From Emticicia sp. CRIBPO (GTDB taxonomy: Bacteria > Bacteroidota > Bacteroidia > Cytophagales > Spirosomataceae): DNA of 64,000 bases. Made by a program: the position numbers and the translations under genes. Positions 1 to 9,500 of this stretch are shown here, piece by piece. The first letter of the stretch is position 1, and every line of letters starts with the position of its first letter. The notes beneath the pieces are model-generated. The model was not told where the DNA came from, did no database searches, and saw only the letters and a list, made by a program, of their open reading frames with translations. The stretch lies in NCBI RefSeq assembly GCF_009905725.1, contig NZ_JAAAKV010000005.1:248001-312000 (forward strand), in the 5' to 3' direction.

Positions 1-667
1 CCTTCATCTCGGCACTCCGGGAGCTGCACTGACGGCTGTTTTCGGCCTGGCGATGCTGACTTCTATCCTGACCGGGATCATGGTTTACCGGAAATTCATC
101 TGGAAGGTTCTGTTATTTAAAGTACGGATCAGAACACATAACTGGCGGATATTTTCTTCGCAGCTTCACCGTGTGGTGGGGGTGTGGTCTTTGCTGTTTA
201 ACATCCTGATATTTTTTACGGGTTTCTGGATGAACTTATTTGCTTTTGAACCTGAGAGCTGGAAAAAGGAGACGTTACCAACCCCTCAGAATACACTTCT
301 GAAAATTTCTCCGGAGCATATGTATCATGAAGCCCTGAGCAAGTTGCCCGGCCTTGTCCCGGCGTATGTTTATCTGCCTACGCAGCCAGACAAAAAATTC
401 AGTGTAAGAGGCCGCTTCAAAGACCAGAATTCACTGTTCGCAGAAGGAAACAGTATTACGATGGACCCTCAAACCGGAGAAGTATCAGCAGTAACCCGTT
501 TTGAAGACCTGCCGTTTTGGGATAAAGCGGAAGCCCTGGTATTCCCGCTTCATATCGGCAATTACGGAGGAGTGCCCGTGAGGATTCTTTATGTGATCAT
601 TGGTTTAACTCCCGGCCTGCTGGGCATTACGGGGTTTTTAATGTGGCGGCGTAGAAAAACCAGATGA
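1..667 (+). CDS. PepSY-associated membrane protein, C-terminal part (5' truncated)
   Basis: The reading frame is open from the left edge (frame beginning at base 2) to the TGA at 665-667, so the gene starts outside the window; the first internal ATG at 53 is probably not the start. What remains begins in a membrane helix, then a basic segment and a second helix (SQLHRVVGVWSLLFNILIFF), a soluble domain of about 110 residues with the sequence ITMDPQTGEVSAV typical of a PepSY-type fold, and a last membrane helix followed by the basic tail MWRRRKTR. This is the plan of PepSY_TM proteins, which in Bacteroidota often sit next to TonB-dependent siderophore receptors and are thought to act in iron uptake or reduction. 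The neighbour that would confirm this is outside the window. The family call is good; the role is inferred. Confidence 0.75.
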   Translation, partial: LHLGTPGAALTAVFGLAMLTSILTGIMVYRKFIWKVLLFKVRIRTHNWRIFSSQLHRVVGVWSLLFNILIFFTGFWMNLFAFEPESWKKETLPTPQNTLLKISPEHMYHEALSKLPGLVPAYVYLPTQPDKKFSVRGRFKDQNSLFAEGNSITMDPQTGEVSAVTRFEDLPFWDKAEALVFPLHIGNYGGVPVRILYVIIGLTPGLLGITGFLMWRRRKTR

Positions 668-731
668 TTTTTCTTGATATTCAAGTGTAGTCTCTTGAAT
701 ATCAATTATTTTTAATACAAGCTACCATGTA

Positions 732-762
732 TTGCATAGTAAATTGTAAATGCCTATATTTG
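732..762 (+). promoter_or_regulatory. Bacteroidota-type promoter for the gene at 793
   Basis: TTG at 732-734 is followed after 20 bases by TATATTTG at 755-762, which fits the TTG-N(17-23)-TAnnTTTG promoter described for Flavobacterium and relatives. Transcription would begin near 769, leaving a leader of about 24 bases. Confidence 0.55.
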
Positions 763-792
763 TATATGTTCAACATAAAATAATCAATACAA

Positions 793-1218
793 ATGAAAAA
801 GCTTCATTTACTTTCAGCCATGTTATTAACTACGGCAATCAGTTATGGTCAATGTGACCAGGCTGTGGTTTTGAAATCTTCCAAAACAGAGTACCTCAAT
901 GGCAGCGGTGTTGTGGAACGCTCAGTGGATGAATACAGCACAGTTGAGATCACCAAAACACAGGTGTTTATCTCGCCAGGCAGCGGAGATGCGATGAACG
1001 GAACGATTAAATCTGTTTCCAGCTGTCAGTGGACTACACCCTACCAGGAAGGCAAATCAGTAATAAAGGCAGACTTTACTAACCCTGAGGGAGGAATCAT
1101 GCATGCTACGATGACCATCGAAGGCATAGGTGGAAAGCTTGGATTTACCATGGAAGTTGAAGAAATCCCGAACATGAAAATCAGGATCAGCCTGGTGTCT
1201 TTTACGGAAAAGAAATAG
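793..1218 (+). CDS. Secreted protein of unknown function
   Basis: I do not recognise this 141-residue protein. It begins with a clear signal peptide (MKKLHLLSAMLLTTAISYGQ, with cleavage likely after SYG or GQ), so it is exported and is probably periplasmic or secreted. The mature part is about 120 residues, acidic, rich in beta-forming stretches (for example GIMHATMTIEGIGGKLGFTMEV) and has two cysteines far apart, one near the new N-terminus and one near residue 76, which could form a disulfide. It is a single-gene unit, with its own promoter at 732-762 and a terminator at 1249-1278. There is no lipobox and no sorting domain. Confidence 0.7.
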   Translation: MKKLHLLSAMLLTTAISYGQCDQAVVLKSSKTEYLNGSGVVERSVDEYSTVEITKTQVFISPGSGDAMNGTIKSVSSCQWTTPYQEGKSVIKADFTNPEGGIMHATMTIEGIGGKLGFTMEVEEIPNMKIRISLVSFTEKK

Positions 1219-1248
1219 CTTTGTACTGAGTCAATTAATATAGCACTG

Positions 1249-1278
1249 AAAAGCCATCTGAGAAGGTGGCTTTTTTTG
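1249..1278 (+). terminator. Rho-independent terminator
   Basis: Stem AAGCCATCT (1251-1259) pairs with AGGTGGCTT (1264-1272) with one G-T pair, and a run of seven T follows. It closes the 793-1218 gene. Confidence 0.8.
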
Positions 1279-1324
1279 AAGTCTTCAAAAATGTTTGAGT
1301 TTTTATAGAAACGAGCTACCTGAA

Positions 1325-1528
1325 TTACTGCCCTAGTCTTTTTCCTATATGTCCTATCTGCTCTGCAGTTAAGTTGTCTGAGGTGATGTCACCGGTTTTG
1401 CTGTCAATATAAAAATCGGGCTCAATATCCGGATACATTTCTTTTGCAATCCCGTCGATTTTTTTAATCAGTAGTCCTTCTACCTTGGAATGGGGTTTCT
1501 TGGACATTTTCCCGATACATGACGTCAT
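1325..1528 (-). CDS. Small hypothetical protein
   Basis: A 67-residue frame with normal amino acid composition (basic N-terminus MSKKPHSK, then a helix-like segment ending DGIAKEMYPDIEPDF, then a C-terminal segment TAEQIGHIGKRLGQ). No signal peptide, membrane segment or known motif is seen. The start may be the ATG at 1528 or the eighth codon (ATG at 1507), which gives a more natural basic N-terminus. It stands alone, convergent with the 793-1218 gene. It could be a real small cytoplasmic protein; the moderate confidence reflects its size and the lack of any family I recognise. Confidence 0.5.
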   Translation of the reverse strand: MTSCIGKMSKKPHSKVEGLLIKKIDGIAKEMYPDIEPDFYIDSKTGDITSDNLTAEQIGHIGKRLGQ

Positions 1529-1847
1529 AGTTTGTGTTAGTTTAAAGGTGTTTCAATTTAAGGAAAAGATCGTATAATAATGAAAAGAAAATTAAAGAGC
1601 GGACTAGTTTTTAATGTCTGAATCTTTAAGTCTTCATTCAAATAGCTTACGTTATCAAATAGAAAAAGGTTGCTAAGCATGTTTTGTTTCCGGCCGGAGC
1701 AACGTAGGTTAGACTCAAATCTTTGATCAGGGTTTATTGGTAAAGAAAATAAGCGTCATTTTTTTACTGAAATTTTCTATAAATGGCTGATTATAGCCTG
1801 TTCATCTCTTCAAAATTAACATATAAAGAAAAAAATCACGCAATCGC

Positions 1848-1897
1848 TTTGAAATACAAAGTACTTTTATTTAACTTTGTTGTACAAAGTACTTTTA
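1848..1897 (+). promoter_or_regulatory. Promoter flanked by two AAAGTACTTT palindromes
   Basis: A good promoter is present: TTTG at 1848-1851, 20 bases, then TAACTTTG at 1872-1879. Two copies of the 15-base direct repeat TACAAAGTACTTTTA (1855-1869 and 1883-1897) bracket the -7 box; each contains the perfect palindrome AAAGTACTTT (1858-1867 and 1886-1895), 28 bases centre to centre. One copy lies in the spacer and the other at the expected start point, which is how repressor operators are usually placed. It would drive the 2060-3691 operon. The rest of 1529-2059 holds no gene I can support; a 28-codon frame at 1933-2019 in the leader is too short to call. Confidence 0.6.
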
Positions 1898-2059
1898 GTG
1901 AACCGGTTGAATATCACTGACTTACGGGTACTATGAAAAAGCTATTTTTTTATAACATTATGATATGGAAAGATCGGTGGGTTATAAGCCGGATGGTCGC
2001 TGATAAAAATCTTATTTGAAATATTTAAAAACAATTAATAACTTAAAAGTCAATTTATT

Positions 2060-2398
2060 ATGTCACGAGGTAATCATTTAACAATGCAGTCCATTAATGC
2101 AGTTTCACTGACCAAAAATGTGCTGGTAGGAGCCGGAATTGCTCTGGCAGCCATAATTTTTTTTCTGCTTCAGGTTAAACACCCGAACCCGGAATGGGGG
2201 CAGTTCTGGATGGTCAGACCAATGATCATTGTTCCTCTGGCCGGAGCAACAGGCGGGGCGTGTTTTTATTTCCTTAATAATGCTTTCAGCGAAAAAGGCT
2301 GGAGAAAGACGCTGGCCTTCATTGTAAGTGTAATAGTATACGTGGTCGGTTTCTGGATGGGTTTTGTTTTAGGACTGGCCGGTACTTTGTGGAATTGA
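2060..2398 (+). CDS. Small membrane protein (annotated KefB-like in Bacteroidota)
   Basis: A 112-residue protein with four hydrophobic segments (about residues 18-37, 50-70, 82-98 and 98-110 in close succession) and the motif KHPNPEWGQFWMVRPMIIVP. Homologues with the same motif are often labelled potassium transporter KefB in Bacteroidota, but it is far too short to be a real KefB antiporter and that label should not be trusted. The start may be the ATG at 2084 (ninth codon, MQSINAVSLTKN), which resembles the usual N-terminus of the family better than MSRGNHLT. It lies 48 bases upstream of the DUF4153 gene on the same strand, behind the palindrome-flanked promoter at 1848-1897. Function unknown; the inner membrane is the likely location. 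Confidence 0.7.
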   Translation: MSRGNHLTMQSINAVSLTKNVLVGAGIALAAIIFFLLQVKHPNPEWGQFWMVRPMIIVPLAGATGGACFYFLNNAFSEKGWRKTLAFIVSVIVYVVGFWMGFVLGLAGTLWN

Positions 2399-2446
2399 CC
2401 ATTTTAGTTATTTAAGAGGTTAAGTTAAAAAAAAATATAAAGACTC

Positions 2447-3691
2447 ATGAAAGACGAAATATTGGCCCATCTGAATGACCCCGGGCAACTTGAAAAGATA
2501 TACAGGACCAATAAGTTGGCCTTTAAACGGGAGTTCAGAACACTTTATCCGGAGCTTAAAGGTAAAGGAGTTGCTGATTTCTGGAATGAAAGACTCAGCT
2601 ACGAAAGTGATGAGATCAGCTGGGGCACAGGCACAGACTTATGGTTGCTGGTGCTAGCTTCACTCCTGGCAGGTCTTATCGCAAAAGTGCCGGATATTTT
2701 TGGTATAGATCAAGAGTATTTTTATCCCAGGAACATCGGTTTTGTCGTTTTTCCGTTGTTGACGGCTTATTTTGCCTGGAAGAATAAATTATCAACCGGC
2801 AAAATTGCCTTTATAGTCGTGGCTACTCTGGCAGGTCTGATCTTTATCAATGTTCTTCCTGATAACAAGAAAAGCGACACCCTGGTTTTGTCCTGTATTC
2901 ATCTGCCTTTATTTCTGTGGTCGGTCCTGGGTTTTGCTTTTGTCGGTAAGGTAAAGAACAGTGAAGAAAACCGGCTTGGTTTTTTAAAATATAATGGCGA
3001 TCTCGTGGTCATGACCACCCTTATCCTGATAGCAGGGGGTATCATGACAGGCATAACCATTGGTTTGTTCTCCCTCATCGGGTTTAATATTGAAGAGTTT
3101 TATTTTGAGAATATCGGGATTTTCGGGCTCGCCGCAGCCCCTCTTGTGGGTACATATCTTACCCGGACCAATCCGCAGCTGGTAGGCAAGGTTTCTCCGG
3201 TCATTGCCAGGCTGTTCAGTCCCCTGGTGCTGGTGATGCTGGTCAGCTATCTTGTGGCAATAGCCTATTCAGGGAAAGACCCTTATAATGACCGGGAGTT
3301 CTTAATGCTTTTTAACGCTTTGCTGATCGGGGTTATGGCCATTATCTTCTTTTCTGTGGCCGAAGTTTCAAAAACCTCGAAAAATAGCCTGCAGATATGG
3401 GTGCTTTTCCTGTTGTCTGCCGTAACGATCGTTGTGAATAGTGTTGCACTTTCTGCTATCCTGTTCCGGGTTTCCGAATGGGGACTTACACCCAACAGGC
3501 TGGCAGTGCTGGGCGGAAACGTATTGTTTCTGATCAACCTCTTCCTGGTAACCTTCCAGTTGTTCCGGGTACTTTCAAAGAAAGCCGACATTACGCGTGT
3601 CTGGAAAGCCATTGCCTCTTACCTACCCGTTTATTTTATCTGGACGATCATCGTTGTTTTTATATTTCCGCTGATGTTTGGGTTTAAGTGA
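2447..3691 (+). CDS. DUF4153-family polytopic membrane protein
   Basis: A 414-residue protein with a soluble N-terminal region of about 60 residues and then about eleven hydrophobic segments filling the rest. The stretch YSGKDPYNDREFLMLFNALL and the following hydrophobic region (residues about 275-310) are characteristic of the DUF4153 family of Bacteroidota. No enzyme motif is visible. It follows the small membrane gene at 2060 by 48 bases and is closed by the terminator at 3722-3755, so the two form one operon. In related genomes genes of this type are often found next to PadR-type regulators; none is present here. The family call is good, the function is unknown. Confidence 0.8.
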   Translation: MKDEILAHLNDPGQLEKIYRTNKLAFKREFRTLYPELKGKGVADFWNERLSYESDEISWGTGTDLWLLVLASLLAGLIAKVPDIFGIDQEYFYPRNIGFVVFPLLTAYFAWKNKLSTGKIAFIVVATLAGLIFINVLPDNKKSDTLVLSCIHLPLFLWSVLGFAFVGKVKNSEENRLGFLKYNGDLVVMTTLILIAGGIMTGITIGLFSLIGFNIEEFYFENIGIFGLAAAPLVGTYLTRTNPQLVGKVSPVIARLFSPLVLVMLVSYLVAIAYSGKDPYNDREFLMLFNALLIGVMAIIFFSVAEVSKTSKNSLQIWVLFLLSAVTIVVNSVALSAILFRVSEWGLTPNRLAVLGGNVLFLINLFLVTFQLFRVLSKKADITRVWKAIASYLPVYFIWTIIVVFIFPLMFGFK

Positions 3692-3721
3692 GAGGGGGGA
3701 ATAGTGATACTGATGTACCAA

Positions 3722-3755
3722 AAAGAAAAAGCCACCTTTTCAGGTGGCTTTTTTA
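3722..3755. terminator. Bidirectional terminator
   Basis: A perfect 10-base stem, AAAGCCACCT (3728-3737) with AGGTGGCTTT (3742-3751), loop TTTC. T-rich runs lie outside both arms (T on the plus side; A-rich 3721-3730 on the minus side), so it can stop transcription from either direction. It ends the DUF4153 operon and also sits exactly where a minus-strand tRNA ending at 3757 would need a terminator. Confidence 0.85.
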
Positions 3756-3756
3756 C

Positions 3757-3782
3757 GTAGCGGGAGAAGTGCTACAACCTGC
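3757..3782 (-). repeat. Degenerate copy of the initiator tRNA 3' end (possible att remnant)
   Basis: These 26 bases match 16204-16229, the T-arm and acceptor 3' end of the initiator tRNA gene, at 21 positions, in the same orientation. The first ten bases, GTAGCGGGAG, are identical. No further tRNA sequence follows towards higher coordinates. The copy begins five bases beyond the bidirectional terminator. Together with the real tRNA it brackets the fructan locus. The region from 3783 to 4125 holds no supportable gene. Confidence 0.5.
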
Positions 3783-4125
3783 TTAATCTTATCCCTCTCC
3801 AAATCTTGTCAAAATGACGTCATCTGTGCAATTTTAATGCTATATCTGGTGATTTTGTACACCCTCACCATTAAGCTAAAGATAATAGGTCGTTTAAAAC
3901 CTGGATGCAAGATTAAGTTTAACCTCTAAACTTTGTGCCCTTATTTCAACTCATCGAAAAACATGGACTGAAGCAATCTGATCGTACAGCTAATAAAAAA
4001 TGATTTTGAATTATTTAATGTGTATGTAGTTTCAGTATGTTGTCTAAAATTGGTTTTTAATTTTCTGAAGATTCTTCATATGTAACATTTTTAAAAAAAA
4101 CACCTCTTTTTTTTAAAAATACAAA

Positions 4126-4245
4126 TTACACTGTAAGTGTAACTGGTTGATTATAAGTGTATTTGTGCTTGATTGAGATTGATCTGAAATTTAATTCTTT
4201 TGACACTATTTCGAAAAAAGAACAGTAAATACCGTGATAAGTTTG
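4126..4245 (+). promoter_or_regulatory. Likely operator and promoter of the fructan operon
   Basis: TTACACT-GTA-AGTGTAA (4126-4142) is a perfect 7-base inverted repeat. Its right arm is also the start of a tandem direct repeat: TGTAAGTGTA at 4132-4141 and TATAAGTGTA at 4152-4161, with AAGTGTA spaced exactly 20 bases apart (two helical turns) and both units ending in TTGAT. Tandem direct repeats are the usual target of the AraC-type domains of hybrid two-component regulators. A -7 box TAAGTTTG is at 4238-4245 without a good TTG at the right distance, as expected for an activated promoter. Transcription would start near 4250. Confidence 0.5.
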
Positions 4246-4252
4246 TTGAAAA

Positions 4253-5602
4253 ATGATTCAATTATTTATGACAAACAAAAAGGTTTTTTTCTGGGCTTTT
4301 ACTGTAGCTCTTGGTGGTTTTTTATTTGGATTTGATACCGCTGTCATATCCGGTGCTGAGAAATCCATTCAACAACTGTGGAGTTTGAATACCTTCGAGC
4401 ACGGTCTTACCGTCTCCATTGCATTAATAGGTACAGTAGTAGGATCCTTAACTGGAGCAATACCATCCGATCGTTTTGGCCGAAAGGCCACCTTATTTGC
4501 TGTAGCTGTTCTTTATCTGGTTTCTTCAGTCGGTACAGCCATGGCCACTGACTGGGTTACTTTTCTGCTCTTCCGCTTTCTTGGCGGAATAGGAGTTGGT
4601 ATTTCATCTGTTGCTGCCCCACTTTACATTTCAGAGATTTCCCCTGCCCGTTCAAGAGGGAGGTTAGTGGCCATGTTTCAGTTTAATGTAGTATTCGGGA
4701 TACTGGTTGCTTATCTGTCCAACTATTTGTTGGTTGGATTTGGGGAGAATGATTGGCGTTGGATGCTTGGTGTTCAGGCATTTCCATCTGTAGTTTTCTT
4801 AGTGGCCATATTATTTGTTCCTGAAAGTCCAAGGTGGTTGATCACAAACAAGGGTGAATTTAAAGAAGCACAAAGAATATTGTCAGTAGCCAATGATGAG
4901 TCTGAAGCGAAGAAAATCCTGTCTGACATTCTTTTGTCCGCTGAATCTTCCTCAAAAGAAGGTGGAAAACCATCGATATTTTCTACACAATATAAACTTC
5001 CGGTCTTACTTGCCTTACTATTTGCATTTTTTAACCAGGTTTCAGGAATCAATGCGATCATTTATTACGCCCCAAGAATTTTTGAGATGGCCGGATTGGG
5101 TAAAAGCTCGGCATTGCTTTCTTCTGCAGGCATTGGCTTGATCAATTTCTGCTTCACTTTATTGGCCATTAACCTTATTGATCGTTTTGGTAGAAGAACG
5201 CTAATGTTTATCGGATCATTTGGATTAATTATTACTTTAGGTTTGGTGGCTTGGGCTTTTTACTCAGGTAACCTTGGCGGCTATTCTGTACCTATATACT
5301 TATTTGTGTATATAGCTTTCTTCGCACTCTCTCAAGGAGCAGTTATCTGGGTGTTCATCTCAGAGATATTTCCTAATCAGGTAAGGGCGGCAGGCCAGTC
5401 AATGGGAAGTTTCATGCACTGGTTACTGGCGGCCATTATTGCTTTCACTTTTCCTTACTTCACTGAAACACTCGGAGGGGGTAATACTTTTATGATTTTT
5501 TGCGGCATGATGATCCTTCAATTACTCTTCGTCTGGAAAATGATGCCTGAGACCAAGGGTACTTCACTTGAGCAAATTGAAAAAACATTGATTATACATT
5601 AA
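4253..5602 (+). CDS. MFS sugar porter (SP family), probable fructose importer
   Basis: A twelve-helix inner-membrane transporter of the sugar porter family that probably imports the monosaccharide released by the GH32 enzyme. Family marks are all present in order: GGFLFGFDTAVISGA in helix 1, DRFGRKA after helix 2, the segment RFLGGIGVGISSVAAPLYIS with EISPARSRGRLV, PESPRW at the end of the first half, NQVSGINAIIYYAPRIFE in helix 7, DRFGRRTL in the second half, and PETKGTSLEQIE at the C-terminus. The start is probably the ATG at 4268 (MTNKKVFF), since the -7 box at 4238-4245 puts the transcript start near 4250. It is the first gene of the operon, 10 bases before the kinase gene. Specificity for fructose is inferred from context. 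Confidence 0.85.
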   Translation: MIQLFMTNKKVFFWAFTVALGGFLFGFDTAVISGAEKSIQQLWSLNTFEHGLTVSIALIGTVVGSLTGAIPSDRFGRKATLFAVAVLYLVSSVGTAMATDWVTFLLFRFLGGIGVGISSVAAPLYISEISPARSRGRLVAMFQFNVVFGILVAYLSNYLLVGFGENDWRWMLGVQAFPSVVFLVAILFVPESPRWLITNKGEFKEAQRILSVANDESEAKKILSDILLSAESSSKEGGKPSIFSTQYKLPVLLALLFAFFNQVSGINAIIYYAPRIFEMAGLGKSSALLSSAGIGLINFCFTLLAINLIDRFGRRTLMFIGSFGLIITLGLVAWAFYSGNLGGYSVPIYLFVYIAFFALSQGAVIWVFISEIFPNQVRAAGQSMGSFMHWLLAAIIAFTFPYFTETLGGGNTFMIFCGMMILQLLFVWKMMPETKGTSLEQIEKTLIIH

Positions 5603-5612
5603 ACACATAAAA

Positions 5613-6518
5613 ATGGTAACTAAAATTACGGTTTTTGGAGAGGTCTTATGGGACGTTCTTCCTTCAAGCAAACTAGCGGGGGGAGCTCCCATGAATGTAG
5701 CAGCACATTTGAATCGCTATGGTCTGGATGTGGCATTCGTCAGCCGGGTTGGAAGTGATGATCTTGGACGTGATCTGATCGGATATATGGAAAATAATGG
5801 CCTTAGTACCCGGTGGGTTCAGATAGGACAAACACATCTTACGGGAGTGGCCAAGGCCAATATATCTGATAATCATGAAGTCACCTACAAAATACTTCAT
5901 CCCGTTGCCTGGGATTACATCCAATTTGACAAGCACGCTTTAGCGGCTGTAAGCGGCAGTGACTTCTTCATTTATGGAACGCTTGCTTCCCGTGATGAAA
6001 TGACTCGTAGCACCTTACTTCAATATTTGGCACAAGCTCGTCTGAAAATATTTGATGTCAATCTGAGGCCCCCTCATTACACTTCTGATGGTGTGATTGA
6101 ACTGCTTAAATATGCCGATGTGGTCAAAATGAATGAAAGTGAGGTGAAAGAAATCTGTAGCTGGTTTGCCACATACCAGGATATACCTCATGCTATGGAA
6201 TTCATAAAAGAGAGATTTGACCTTAAATCAGTCATAGTAACATGTGGAGGTGATGGAGCTATGGTACTTACTGAACATGGTCAACTGTTCAGGCATCCTG
6301 GATTTGAAGTGGAAGTGGAAGATACCATTGGTAGCGGAGATGCTTTCCTGGCTGCATTCCTTTATCGGATAAACCAGGGTGAACAGGTGAACTCTGCTCT
6401 TGAATTTGCTTGTGGTGCAGGAGCAATCGTTGCTTCAAAGGCTGGGGCATTGCCCGCCTTTTCGGAGGAAGATATCGCCCTTATGATTAGCTCCAGGAAC
6501 ATTAATGTTTTAAAATGA
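5613..6518 (+). CDS. Fructokinase (PfkB-family carbohydrate kinase)
   Basis: A 301-residue cytoplasmic sugar kinase that would phosphorylate imported fructose with ATP. It has the two PfkB signatures: GGAPMNVAAHLNRYG near the N-terminus (sugar-binding, residues about 22-36) and DTIGSGDAFLAAF near the C-terminus, where D243 is the catalytic base and the preceding glycines form the anion hole. The length is normal for bacterial fructokinases, and the N-terminal GEVLWDVLP is typical of that group. It follows the porter by 10 bases and precedes the SusC gene by 31 bases, so it is co-transcribed with the uptake genes. A ribokinase-type specificity cannot be fully excluded, but the GH32 gene in the operon argues for fructose. 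Confidence 0.85.
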   Translation: MVTKITVFGEVLWDVLPSSKLAGGAPMNVAAHLNRYGLDVAFVSRVGSDDLGRDLIGYMENNGLSTRWVQIGQTHLTGVAKANISDNHEVTYKILHPVAWDYIQFDKHALAAVSGSDFFIYGTLASRDEMTRSTLLQYLAQARLKIFDVNLRPPHYTSDGVIELLKYADVVKMNESEVKEICSWFATYQDIPHAMEFIKERFDLKSVIVTCGGDGAMVLTEHGQLFRHPGFEVEVEDTIGSGDAFLAAFLYRINQGEQVNSALEFACGAGAIVASKAGALPAFSEEDIALMISSRNINVLK

Positions 6519-6549
6519 TTAATTAGAATAACGCTAAAACGACTATCAG

Positions 6550-9500
6550 ATGAAAAGAAAATTACTTTGGATAATGCTGATCTTCTCAGTTGTCCAATCC
6601 TTACAGGCACAGACCAAATCCGTGATTAACGGTACGGTCAAAGCTTCAGATGGCCAAATACTCCCAGGTGTGAGTATTTCAGAAAAGGGCACCTCTAACG
6701 GGGTAATCACCGGTGTATCCGGGACATATTCTATTTCAGTTTCGCCAAAAGCTATTTTGGTTTTTTCCTATATTGGAATGAAAACTGCTGAGGTAGAAAC
6801 CGGTTCCTCAACGGTCATTAACATGACTTTGCAGGCAGATTCTAAAAGTCTGAATGAGATTGTGGTGGTAGGTTACACTTCTTCAAAGAAAGAGGATTTA
6901 ACAGGGGCTATTGCTGTTGTGGATTTGGCCCCGGTTCGAAACATCAGTTCTGGTAATCCTATGCAATCTCTTCAGGGAAGAGTTCCGGGTCTGTATATAG
7001 AAAAGACCGGATCACCGAATGGTAATAATTCCAGGATATTGATTCGCGGAGCCAATACGCTTGGCAATACAGACCCTCTCTACATTATTGACGGAATGCC
7101 TACCAAACGTCCTGAAGTATTGCAGAGCCTTAATCCAAACTCCATTGAAACCATACAGGTTCTCAAAGACGCTTCTGCCTCTTCCATATATGGTTCAAGA
7201 GCTTCAAATGGAGTGGTTATCGTAACTACGAAGAATGGTGCTAATGGCAATGGAAAAATCAATGTAGACTTTAATACCAGTATATCCTCTCAATCAGAAA
7301 AGTACCAGCGATTTAAGATGCTCAACGCTGTTGACAGAGGAGGGGCTCTCTGGCAAGCGTCTATCAATGATGGGGTCAATCCAGAAGATGGTTATGGGGC
7401 ACTATATGCTTTTGACTGGAATAAAGACTTTAAGAATCCCGTATTAAATAATGTTTCTGTGAAACCTTTTGTTGGGGGAAATCAGAATATGCCGGCGGGA
7501 GATACAGACTGGCAGAGTGTCATGTATAAAACAGGAGTTGTAACCAACAATGACCTGACAATCTCAGGAGGTTCAAAAACCTCATCCCTGCAAATTAATC
7601 TCGGGTACTATAAAAATACCGGAATGCTCAGATATTCCGGGTATGAGAAATTCAGTGGCCGGATCAACGCCTTAACAAGCACATTTAACGGTAAGTTAAA
7701 GATGGGAGCCAACATACAGTTAGCATCTTCTAATGAAACACTGGCGGCTTCAGATATTGGAGGAGCTCTCACTCCGGGTTTGGCTGTTACCCTTGCTCCA
7801 ACCATTCCGGTTTATGCTGCTGACGGTAGTTGGGGAGGAGCTATAGGGTCGGGTTATTCAGATCGCAATAATCCGCTTCACATGCAATATATAAATAGAT
7901 GGGATAATGCCAACAGGCTTACACTTTTCGGAAATGTTTTTGCAGAAGTCGAATTAGCAAAAGACTTAACTTTCAGATCAAGTGTCGGTGCTGATAATGC
8001 AGCATTTTACTTTAAAAATATAGAACAAGCATTTGAAGAAGGTTCATTCGGACGAACTAACAATAGTCTGACGATAGATCAGAATAAATTTTTAAGCCTT
8101 ACCTGGTCGAATACTCTTACTTATGGTTTGACCTTGGGGAACCACCGCCTCAAGTTTTTAGGGGGTGTGGAAGCCATAAAAAATGATCTCCGATTTGAAT
8201 TGGCAAAGAAAGAGGGCTTCGCTGTCCAAAATGAGGATTATTTTGTGCTAAGTTCAGGCACAGGTAATACCAATGTATCAGGAACGGGTTCAGGAAGCAG
8301 GCTTTTATCACAATTTGGAAGAGTCGACTACGGATTTTCAGACAAATACCTGCTTGCCCTGACCGTAAGAAGGGACGGTTCTTCGCGATTTGGATCAGAA
8401 AACAGGTTTGGGATTTTTCCGGCAGCATCGGCCGGTTGGAGAATAGACAAGGAAAACTTCTTCAAAAAGACCAAGCTGGTCAGTAACCTTAAAATAAGAG
8501 CTGGGGTCGGCCGGGTTGGAAACCAGGAAATAGGCGACCTCGCCCGTTTTGGTCTGTATGATACCAGGTATGGTGCAAGACAGTCCCAATATCCAAATGG
8601 GCATGATGGTTTTTTTGACCAGTTTTATAATATAGGAACAGCTTACGATCTGAATGGCGTTAATACAGGAATCTTACCTTCAGGATTTGTCTCAACGCAA
8701 GGTGAAAACCCTAATCTCAAATGGGAAACGACAGATGAGATAAATACCGGTGTTGATTTCGGCTTTTTCGATGGCATTATACAGGGAGCTTTTGATTTCT
8801 TTACCAGGAAAACAAGCGATATCCTCATCACCCCTCCTGTAGCTTCAGCAGTAGGCGAAGGTCAACTGAAAGTAGTGAATGGAGCTACAAAAACCAATAA
8901 AGGGTTTGAGTTCTCATTGGGATATTATTCCAAGCCCAAAGGAGATTTTACTTATAGCATCTTAACCGGAATAAGCCGTTTCAGGGATAAAATAACTGTT
9001 TTGCCTGAAGAAGTTCGTTCTGCTTATGCCGGCAATGCTATTACGACTATCATCGGTCATTCCCAGTTTGATATATTCGGTTACAAAACGTCCGGTCTTT
9101 TCCAAAGCCAGACAGAGGTAGATGCCGCTGCAGATCAGGTAGGTGCAGGTCCTGGCAGAATAAGGTATGTGGACACCAATGAGGATGGTAAAATTGACGC
9201 CCTGGATCAGGTATTTTTCGGAACTACTTTACCGGCATTTGAGTATAACCTGAGGATAGATGCGGGTTATAGAAATTTCGATCTGTCAGTTTTTGGGTCA
9301 GGCATTGCCGGTAGAAAAGGATTTGATATTTATACCTTCTACAATAATTTCATCAGGGGACGAGATAATGTCGGACCCGGAGTATTTGATGCCTGGTCGG
9401 CAAAGAATACCGGGTCGTCAATTCCTACTTTGTCACTTTCAGATGTAAATGGGGAAACCAGAACCTCTGATTATTTCATGGTAAATACCTCCTATTTTAA

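Noticed and set aside
2060-2398. Potassium transporter KefB as product name
   Set aside because: The protein has 112 residues and none of the antiporter or nucleotide-binding domains of KefB; the name is a database habit.
3744-3929. Open frame of 61 codons after the DUF4153 gene
   Set aside because: It begins inside the terminator stem and runs through the tRNA-like remnant; composition is unlike a coding region.
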